DNA of 7,070 nt from an uncultured Fusibacter sp. (GTDB lineage: Bacteria > Bacillota > Clostridia > Peptostreptococcales > Acidaminobacteraceae): NCBI GenBank assembly GCA_937958285.1, contig CALFXQ010000361.1, positions 1 to 7,070 on the forward strand, read 5' to 3'. A model generated the notes under the pieces. The model was not told the origin of the DNA. It made no database searches and saw only the letters and a program-made list of their open reading frames with translations. Shown here one piece after another: positions 1 to 4,671 of the stretch. Numbering within the stretch: position 1 is the stretch's first letter; every line of letters begins with the position of its first letter. A program made the position numbers and the translations under genes.

Positions 1-769
1 GAAGGCTATAGTGCTTGTTATTTTCTTGAGTTAAAACGATGGGCGGCATAAAATCGTAAAGCTCACCCATTTTAATCAGCATTGCTTTCTCGTTTAGAAA
101 AGGCAACTCGGTAAACTCAAGCCCATGGCCAGATACTTGAGTACCATAATAGCTCTTATCAATATAATCCGGTTTATAGAGTTGTGTCTTTGTGAGTGTA
201 ATGCTAAGTAATACTTCTTGTGCATCTCTGTAGCTCACAAGAATCCGTTTGTAGTAAGGATCCAGATCTTCCCAAACCTCTGCTTTTTCAAAGGTATAGC
301 CCGCTGGCACGCTAGCATAATCAAAGGCATCTCCTTCATAGACCCTCTCTAGTTCAACAAGATTATCTATTGTTAAATCCGGTGCCTTTACACCGCCAAA
401 GCCTAATATAAGCTTATCCTTGCCCTCTATAAATCCAACGCTATTCTCAATAAAGATTTCCTGGGTCCAGTTCAAAAGTTCACCCGCGAAGCTAGTACCA
501 TTAAATGGTGTGAATAGAAGGGCCAGCATAAGGGTCGCTACTATGGCAACTTTCCTTATAAACTTGGGCATGAGGAAGCGACGAGGTGCCGGAATGGTCA
601 TCATTGAAACATCTGTGGAAGCGGTGCCCTCTTCGTAGGCTGGCTCTGCATGGGTTGGCTCAGCTTCAATCAGGCTCATAATTTTCTCAATTCGCACAAG
701 GCTTGGGGCTGCGGCACCGAGTAGGGTTTTATCGTCTCTCAGGGTATTGGCATCAAACTGTTTTAGCAT
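1..769 (-). CDS. Probable membrane-anchored anti-sigma factor, DUF4367-like (3' end outside window)
   Basis: 256 codons are visible, starting at ATG 767-769; the C-terminus lies beyond the left edge. Residues 1-72 are a hydrophilic, probably cytoplasmic N-terminus. One hydrophobic segment at about 73-91 (IVATLMLALLF core) follows an Arg/Lys-rich stretch, so the rest should be extracytoplasmic. Around residues 150-195 the pattern VPAGYTFEKAEVW followed by a beta-strand-rich stretch resembles the DUF4367 domain found on many Bacillota proteins encoded next to ECF sigma factors. The start overlaps the end of the sigma gene by 17 bp, and an AGGAGG lies about 12 nt upstream inside it, so translation is probably coupled. 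No cysteine occurs in the visible part, so the HxxxCxxC zinc motif of classical ZAS anti-sigma factors is absent. The anti-sigma role is inferred from position and topology, not shown directly. Confidence 0.75.
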   Translation of the reverse strand, partial: MLKQFDANTLRDDKTLLGAAAPSLVRIEKIMSLIEAEPTHAEPAYEEGTASTDVSMMTIPAPRRFLMPKFIRKVAIVATLMLALLFTPFNGTSFAGELLNWTQEIFIENSVGFIEGKDKLILGFGGVKAPDLTIDNLVELERVYEGDAFDYASVPAGYTFEKAEVWEDLDPYYKRILVSYRDAQEVLLSITLTKTQLYKPDYIDKSYYGTQVSGHGLEFTELPFLNEKAMLIKMGELYDFMPPIVLTQENNKHYSL

Positions 770-1319
770 AAGGGCTATGATCCTCCTGATTTTGTCTTAG
801 TGTACTTTTTAGCTTTTGTTTGGCACTATATAAGATGTTTTCAGTCTTTTTTCGCGTAAGACCCATGCGCCTCGCAATTTCATCTAGTCCCAATTCTTCG
901 AAGTAGCGTAAGGTAATCGCCTGATTCTGTGAATCAGTTAAGGTCTCTAGGGCGCTAATCAAACTTTGATTAGCTTCTTCCCTTATAATTTGAGATTCAA
1001 CTTGGTCCTTTTCTTCAGTGAATTGATGGAAGGCTTCTTCTGGTGCAATCTCTGATCTCGCGCGATCTTTGATCAGTTTAAAACTAGCGTTTTTTGCGAT
1101 GGCAAAGAGCCAAGTTGAGAAGGGCTTTGTGGCATCATACTGTTTTAGATTTCTATACACAGATAGAAAAGTTTCTTGGGCAATATCTTCAGAAAGTTGT
1201 GGATCCTTCAGAATCTTGTAAACAAATCCGTACACCTTATGCTCATACCGCTCAAGTAGAAATCTAAAAGCTTGCTTGTCACCACCGAGTATTGCTTCAA
1301 TGCAATTTTGATCATTCAT
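753..1319 (-). CDS. ECF-type RNA polymerase sigma factor (sigma-70 family)
   Basis: A 188-residue protein of normal length for the ECF class. Region 2 spans about residues 18-87 and includes the typical D-x-x-L-S-E-D-I-A-Q-E-T-F helix (about 39-51) and the promoter-melting segment KPFSTWLFAIAKN (65-77). A variable linker (88-117) follows, then region 4 at about 118-172 with a helix-turn-helix (LGLDEIARRMGLTRKKTENILY). It should direct core RNA polymerase to a small regulon, under control of the overlapping downstream membrane protein. The frame is open upstream to 1472, but that extension runs through a terminator hairpin and tandem repeats. ATG 1317-1319 is the better start: AAAGGAG lies about 11 nt upstream and the protein then begins directly at region 2. 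A perfect 12-bp palindrome lies just upstream of the RBS. The target genes cannot be told from the window. Confidence 0.93.
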   Translation of the reverse strand: MNDQNCIEAILGGDKQAFRFLLERYEHKVYGFVYKILKDPQLSEDIAQETFLSVYRNLKQYDATKPFSTWLFAIAKNASFKLIKDRARSEIAPEEAFHQFTEEKDQVESQIIREEANQSLISALETLTDSQNQAITLRYFEELGLDEIARRMGLTRKKTENILYSAKQKLKSTLRQNQEDHSPYAKTV

Positions 1320-1330
1320 TTTACCTATTA

Positions 1331-1338
1331 CTCCTTTC
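1331..1338 (-). promoter_or_regulatory. Ribosome binding site deciding the sigma-factor start
   Basis: GAAAGGAG on the minus strand, 11 nt before ATG 1317-1319. It supports this start over the further-upstream in-frame ATG at 1472, which has only repeat DNA before it. Confidence 0.7.
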
Positions 1339-1350
1339 TGAACGCGTTCA
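1339..1350. promoter_or_regulatory. Perfect palindrome with an extra half site, candidate operator of the sigma operon
   Basis: TGAACGCGTTCA is a perfect 12-bp palindrome lying immediately upstream of the sigma-factor RBS. The 7-mer CGCGTTC (1343-1349 on the plus strand) recurs at 1363-1369, a 20-bp offset, or about two helical turns. In the minus reading this gives two GAACGCG elements. They could be an operator or part of an ECF-type promoter (GAAC as -35), but the spacing to a CGT-like -10 is about 19 or more, longer than usual. Its role is inferred. Confidence 0.4.
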
Positions 1351-1406
1351 CTGAGTAATAGTCGCGTTCTGAAAAAAACACTAAATCTTTTTTGCCCACT
1401 TATGTA

Positions 1407-1432
1407 AAAAGCACGCCACACGGCGTGCTTTT
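1407..1432 (-). terminator. Intrinsic terminator after the OYE gene, possibly bidirectional
   Basis: AAAAGCACGCC and GGCGTGCTTTT form a perfect 11-bp stem with a 4-nt loop (1418-1421). On the minus strand the stem is followed by a run of five T (1410-1406). It lies about 50 nt after the OYE stop codon and before the sigma gene, so it separates these two transcription units. The plus-strand reading also ends in four T but has no plus-strand gene to serve. Confidence 0.9.
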
Positions 1433-1439
1433 GTTGTTC

Positions 1440-1484
1440 GAGGGTGGCACGAGGGTGGCACCAGGGTGGCACCAGGGTGGCACC
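1440..1484. repeat. Tandem 11-bp repeat array, short copy (4 units)
   Basis: Four consecutive 11-bp units: 1440-1450 and 1451-1461 read GAGGGTGGCAC; 1462-1472 and 1473-1483 read CAGGGTGGCAC; one more C follows. The array ends exactly against the stop codon of the OYE gene (1485-1487), so in the sense of transcription it forms the first part of that gene's 3' untranslated region, ahead of the terminator. The same unit, in the same orientation and with the same G-type-then-C-type order, forms the longer array at 2631-2762. Confidence 0.95.
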
Positions 1485-2513
1485 CTATGCTCTCGACACC
1501 ACTTGAGGGCACTGGCTGCCGTCTTTAAACCAGCGGCAGGGCTTGCAGTTTAAACATGTCACTGGAGTCTGACCCGCCTGCGCTTTATTGGCCCATGCTG
1601 GGTCCACCAGGTGTGCACGGCCCAGGGCCACAAAATCCGCAAGCTGGTTATCGGTAAAATATGCGGCCTCCTCCGGAGTGCGCACGCCGTTTACAAGGAT
1701 TACAGGAATCTCCACCGCCGCTTTTACAGCAGTGCCCATATAGGCAATCCATGTACCCTCAAAGTCTTCTGGCACCAGGTGGGACTGATCTTCGCCAAGG
1801 CCTGCAGAAACGTGCAGTAAATTGACGCCGTAACTTTGCAGTTTCTTAGCAATTTCTATGCCCGCCGATAGGTCTGGCTCATTGGCACCCATGCGGTATG
1901 CCAAGATTGGCATATCAGGACATGTGGCTTTTACCCCTTCTATTATGGACTTTGCAAGGCTTAGACGGTTGTCTAGGTCGCCTCCGTAGGCATCTTGACG
2001 CGTATTCACCTGCGAATTTGCCATCTGGCACAACAAATAACCGTGGGCACCGTGCAACTCAACCCCGTCGAAGCCCGCAGCCACCGCGCGTTTTACCGCA
2101 GCCACAAACTGATCTTCTATCTCTTTAATTGCTTCAACGCTTAGGTCGTTCACATGAAAGGGTTTTAGCTCTTGCATCACCCGATTTCGTTTATCGCCTG
2201 CGTGGTGAATTTGCACAATCGCCTTGGCTCCCGCCAAATGGATAGCGTCGGCCAGGGCCTTCATGCCCTCAATTTGTCCATCTTCCCAAAGTCCCAATTG
2301 GTCTAGACTTAAGCGACCTTCGGGAGTCACGCAAGTAGCTTCGATAACAATGAGACCTGGGCCGCCATCAGCTAAAGCCTTATAGTGAGCGATGTTCTTT
2401 TGGGTTACATAACCTGTGTGATCGCTAAAGCTAAAGCACACCATGGGGGGCACGCAAATGCGGTTTTTTACAATTGTATTGCCCACTTGTACCGATTCAA
2501 ATAGTGTATTCAT
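1485..2513 (-). CDS. NADH:flavin oxidoreductase, old yellow enzyme family (YqjM-like) with C-terminal cysteine cluster
   Basis: A 342-residue single-domain TIM-barrel flavoenzyme, expected to bind FMN and reduce activated C=C bonds (enals, enones, enoates) with NAD(P)H in the cytoplasm. Visible family motifs: PPMVC at 22-26, with Cys26 at the place of the redox-tuning cysteine of YqjM; QIHHAG at 101-106; GFDGVELHGAHGYL at 147-160, with the substrate-binding His154 and His157 pair; the N-x-R-x-D-x-Y-G-G segment at 170-178 followed by DNR; VNGVRT at 274-279; and ALGRAHLVDP at 296-305 for phosphate binding. The C-terminus has Cys320, 323, 326 and 335 (C-x2-C-x2-C-x8-C), which may hold a metal or Fe-S cluster. 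The spacing differs from the C-x2-C-x3-C-x11-C of multidomain 2-enoate reductases, and no FAD/NADH domains follow. AAGGGG is 7 nt before the ATG. The natural substrate is unknown. Confidence 0.92.
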   Translation of the reverse strand: MNTLFESVQVGNTIVKNRICVPPMVCFSFSDHTGYVTQKNIAHYKALADGGPGLIVIEATCVTPEGRLSLDQLGLWEDGQIEGMKALADAIHLAGAKAIVQIHHAGDKRNRVMQELKPFHVNDLSVEAIKEIEDQFVAAVKRAVAAGFDGVELHGAHGYLLCQMANSQVNTRQDAYGGDLDNRLSLAKSIIEGVKATCPDMPILAYRMGANEPDLSAGIEIAKKLQSYGVNLLHVSAGLGEDQSHLVPEDFEGTWIAYMGTAVKAAVEIPVILVNGVRTPEEAAYFTDNQLADFVALGRAHLVDPAWANKAQAGQTPVTCLNCKPCRWFKDGSQCPQVVSRA

Positions 2514-2581
2514 TGCGCTATCCCCTTATTCTCTTCTATGTGTAAAAATGCTGGGTTTGATGTGTTCGTGGTATCATTACT

Positions 2582-2610
2582 ATCATAAGCTATTTGCATT
2601 TTTCTGTCTA
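2582..2610 (-). promoter_or_regulatory. Sigma-A-like promoter of the OYE gene
   Basis: On the minus strand TAGACA (2605-2610) is followed after exactly 17 bp by TATGAT (2582-2587). Each hexamer differs from consensus at one position. Transcription would start near 2575 and give a leader of about 60 nt before ATG 2513. The -35 lies only 20 bp from the edge of the long 11-bp repeat array, which is therefore placed where upstream activator sites usually sit. Confidence 0.7.
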
Positions 2611-2630
2611 TCTACTACTGGCCCTTCGGC

Positions 2631-2762
2631 GAGGTCCTATTGGCACGAGGGTGGCACGAGGGTGGCACCAGGGTGGCACCAGGGTGGCACCAGGGTGGCA
2701 CCAGGGTGAGGTCCTATTGGCACGAGGGTGGCACCAGGGTGGCACCAGGGTGGCACCAGGGT
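2631..2762. repeat. Tandem 11-bp repeat array, long copy (12 units with a second-order repeat)
   Basis: Twelve 11-bp units in perfect register. Units 1 (2631-2641) and 8 (2708-2718) are the variant GAGGTCCTATT. Units 2, 3 and 9 are GGCACGAGGGT. Units 4-7 and 10-12 are GGCACCAGGGT. The two variant units are 77 bp (7 x 11) apart and mark a second-order duplication. A degenerate unit continues at 2763-2773, up to the lipoprotein stop codon (2775-2777). The array fills most of the gap between the lipoprotein gene and the OYE promoter. No intrinsic terminator with a T-run is seen for the lipoprotein gene here. Each unit holds the odd palindrome GGTG-N-CACC, so the transcript could fold into GC-rich structures. 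Confidence 0.97.
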
Positions 2763-2774
2763 GCGAGGGTGGCT

Positions 2775-4574
2775 CTACTCAAGTGGCACAGCGGTTAAGT
2801 TCACCATCATCCCACCCTCTTCAGTGAGTTGATTGGGGCCAATGGTCACACTCATCGACCACGGCGCTTTGTTTGCCGTGATTATTGTCATGCCCTGAAT
2901 CTTCATTTTGCTATATTCAGAGTGCCTAGATAAGAGCGCTTCGTACTTTTGAACGAGCTTTGCCTCGGTAGCCTGGTCCACAAATGTCAAATTAAAGCCG
3001 CCTCCTTCTAGGGCCTCCGCCATTACCAATCTTCCAGACTCGGGTATTGGCAATACCTCTAGCGGATACCCCTGAGGCATCTCTACTTGAGCTTCCATAT
3101 TTAATTCCCCTGCGCCCGCTTCTGAGAACCCCTTTGCCATGAGCGCTCTTAAGGCTTCTTTGTGCACACTGAGTGTTCTTTCGCCCTCAGCCTTTGTCAT
3201 TAAGCCCTGCACCGCCTCTTCGTAGCGCTGGAGATAACCTAAAAATGGTGCTAAACGCTCTACCAGCGCCGCTTTATCCTCCGCATTAGGACTGGTTAGC
3301 CCAACATATCTCTCTTTTGCACCCTTTAAAGCCGCAATTCGCGTTTCTAGATCCAATACAAAACCTTCACCTTCCGGTAAAAGATCAAATGCATCACTTT
3401 GTTTGCCAATTTCTGTCATGTTGTCTAGGGCATCGGTAAGCTTTTCTCGGTTCAGTTGGGCAATTTCTGGTGGATTTGTAACGGGCATCATAAAGATGGA
3501 TTGCCCAGCACTGGCGGCTTGATGGCTGTAGTGCGCCAATTGGTCTAGCGCCTCCCACAGCTTGAGGTAATCGCCACCTAGGGATGCAAGGGCTGCGGGA
3601 CTTACATAACCATTGGCCAACTTGATGGCTTGAATTTGAGATCTTAGATAATCTAAAGCTTGTGCGCTATCTATTTTGTCGTAGCTGTAATCCACAGTGC
3701 CTTTTACATTCCATAAACGGTTCGTGGCCTCGTACATAGCGGATTGGCGATTGCCATAGGTCTTGGTGTTCGCGATTGTGTCGAGCATTGGTATTTGCTG
3801 TAGCTGAGAATCTAGTGCAAATTCGGGGGGGCCAATGCGTTCAATGCTCCAGCGTATGGTATCGCCTGCGGAGCGATAAGCGACCCACTGGGTATTATGG
3901 GTGGCGGGGATTGTATAAAAGCGGGTCTCCACCTGGTCTATACGCACAGGCAATCCACTTAAGTCGAAGGTGCCGTCTTGATCGACGCCTAAGCCATAAC
4001 ACTCCGTGAGCTCACCGGTGGCATCGACCGGTCTTTTGTCGATAAAGGTACCGTGAAGGTCATTTACTGTTACCAAATGTTGGCTCGTGTATTTAAGGCT
4101 ACGGGTTACAATGTAGGCCTTTTGAGTGTTGGCATCGTAGGCGATTAGTTCCTCAACTGCTAATTGAGCGCTTCCCTCACCATGACTTGCGTCTTCAAAC
4201 TTCGATTTCCACGATTGTTCCTCATCGATGAGCACATTGCCTTTAAAGAAACGGTACTTTTTCATATCTTCTAATACATCGGCGTCGCTTGCAGTGTTGT
4301 ATTCTTCTGATGGTTCAACTCGTGCGTTTGCTTCAACTTGTGCGTTTACTTCACCTTGTGAAGTTGGTTCATCGCCTGGGGCAAGGGTCTTTGATTGGCA
4401 TCCTGTTAACACGGTAGTCAGTAGCAGCAAAAAGATCAGCAGTACCTTGATAACCAGTGCCGTACCCGGCTTTAGTTGTGCTGTACCCTGCTTTAGTTGT
4501 GCTGCATCCTGCTTTTCCTGTGCTGAACCCAGCTTTACCAGGTGTTGCGCTTGGTTGGTCTCTTTTTTTCTCAT
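2775..4574 (-). CDS. Large lipoprotein of unknown function with repeat-rich N-terminus
   Basis: 599 residues from ATG 4572-4574, chosen because GGGAGG lies 8 nt upstream; the frame is open to 4658 but that part has no better signal. Residues 1-42 are an unusually long, charged n-region built from a 7-residue repeat (KQGTAQL type). The hydrophobic segment VLLIFLLLLTTV follows, then the lipobox LTGC, with Cys59 as the expected lipidated residue; the mature protein should be anchored outside the membrane. Residues 66-90 are a flexible Gln/Glu/Ala linker with a 6-residue repeat (VNAQVE/ANARVE). Residues 100-260 are beta-rich. Residues 300-480 are mostly helical and could include coiled coil. The end (about 500-599, PQGYPLEVLPIPESG onward) resembles small alpha/beta domains seen on clostridial lipoproteins, with an L-P-I-P-x-S-G turn and an alternating final strand. 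I do not recognise a named family and assign no function. Confidence 0.85.
   Translation of the reverse strand: MRKKETNQAQHLVKLGSAQEKQDAAQLKQGTAQLKPGTALVIKVLLIFLLLLTTVLTGCQSKTLAPGDEPTSQGEVNAQVEANARVEPSEEYNTASDADVLEDMKKYRFFKGNVLIDEEQSWKSKFEDASHGEGSAQLAVEELIAYDANTQKAYIVTRSLKYTSQHLVTVNDLHGTFIDKRPVDATGELTECYGLGVDQDGTFDLSGLPVRIDQVETRFYTIPATHNTQWVAYRSAGDTIRWSIERIGPPEFALDSQLQQIPMLDTIANTKTYGNRQSAMYEATNRLWNVKGTVDYSYDKIDSAQALDYLRSQIQAIKLANGYVSPAALASLGGDYLKLWEALDQLAHYSHQAASAGQSIFMMPVTNPPEIAQLNREKLTDALDNMTEIGKQSDAFDLLPEGEGFVLDLETRIAALKGAKERYVGLTSPNAEDKAALVERLAPFLGYLQRYEEAVQGLMTKAEGERTLSVHKEALRALMAKGFSEAGAGELNMEAQVEMPQGYPLEVLPIPESGRLVMAEALEGGGFNLTFVDQATEAKLVQKYEALLSRHSEYSKMKIQGMTIITANKAPWSMSVTIGPNQLTEEGGMMVNLTAVPLE
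4316..4365 (-). repeat. 18-bp in-gene repeat in the lipoprotein linker
   Basis: Two 18-bp units (4316-4333 and 4334-4351, CAACTCGTGCGTTTGCTT type) and part of a third encode the six-residue repeat VNAQVE/ANARVE, just after the lipobox cysteine. The period is a multiple of three, so copy changes would keep the frame. Confidence 0.8.
4457..4540 (-). repeat. Four 21-bp in-gene repeats before the lipoprotein signal helix
   Basis: Units at 4457-4477, 4478-4498, 4499-4519 and 4520-4540 share the pattern GTGCTGTACCCTGCTTTAGTT with a few changes. They encode a 7-residue repeat (K-x-G-T-A-Q-L type) in the cytoplasmic n-region of the lipoprotein signal sequence. The two units nearest the signal helix (4457-4498) are the most alike; similarity decays toward the start codon. 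Confidence 0.88.
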
Positions 4575-4582
4575 GCGTCGTT

Positions 4583-4588
4583 CCTCCC
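4583..4588 (-). promoter_or_regulatory. Ribosome binding site deciding the lipoprotein start
   Basis: GGGAGG on the minus strand, 8 nt before ATG 4572-4574. It favours this start over the in-frame ATGs at 4595 and 4658, which lie inside the divergent promoter region. Confidence 0.8.
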
Positions 4589-4593
4589 GTAGC

Positions 4594-4640
4594 ATATATA
4601 CCCCGTTTACTGATTTATAGCGCTTAAGCAGGGTATATAT
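4594..4640. promoter_or_regulatory. Inverted repeat in the divergent control region of the lipoprotein and diguanylate cyclase genes
   Basis: ATATATACCC (4594-4603) and GGGTATATAT (4631-4640) are perfect 10-bp inverted copies separated by 27 bp. The 8-bp palindrome GCTTAAGC (4622-4629) lies in the spacer. TATATA at 4634-4639 is placed to act as the -10 box of the plus-strand gene (about 26 nt leader to the RBS). TATAAA read on the minus strand at 4614-4619 could be a -10 for the lipoprotein. No good -35 hexamer is seen for either. The arrangement could be an operator shared by both promoters; this is inferred from the symmetry. Confidence 0.45.
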
Positions 4641-4660
4641 CGACCACAAGGCACACATTT

Positions 4661-4665
4661 AGGAG
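4661..4665 (+). promoter_or_regulatory. Ribosome binding site supporting a TTG start
   Basis: AGGAG lies 6 nt before TTG 4672-4674. No ATG is nearer; the next in-frame ATG is codon 16, inside the first membrane helix, so TTG is the likely initiator of the diguanylate cyclase. Confidence 0.8.
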
Positions 4666-4671
4666 TCCCAA

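Noticed and set aside
420..638. Small plus-strand open frame of 72 codons
   Set aside because: It lies wholly antisense to the DUF4367-like gene, has no clear ribosome binding site and no recognisable motif.
1320..1472. N-terminal extension of the sigma factor to an ATG at 1472
   Set aside because: It would translate the terminator hairpin and part of the tandem repeat, has no ribosome binding site, and lies before a good start at 1319 where the ECF fold begins.
2631..2762. CRISPR array
   Set aside because: The units are 11 bp and directly joined; there are no spacers and no cas genes.
2631..2762. Working T-box riboswitch on the plus strand
   Set aside because: Only the 11-base core is repeated; there is no stem I, specifier or terminator, and no plus-strand gene within almost 2 kb downstream.
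1440..2773. Insertion sequence or transposon around the OYE gene
   Set aside because: No transposase, no terminal inverted repeats and no target-site duplication are seen; the arrays are in direct orientation.
2443..2827. Plus-strand open frames with GWHQGGTRVAPG-like repeats
   Set aside because: They come from the 11-bp array, which stays open in every plus frame because 11 is not a multiple of three. They have no ribosome binding site and overlap the OYE promoter and the end of real minus-strand genes.
4575..4658. Lipoprotein start at 4658 or 4595
   Set aside because: GGGAGG 8 nt before 4574 is a much better signal, and the longer forms would run through the divergent promoter region.
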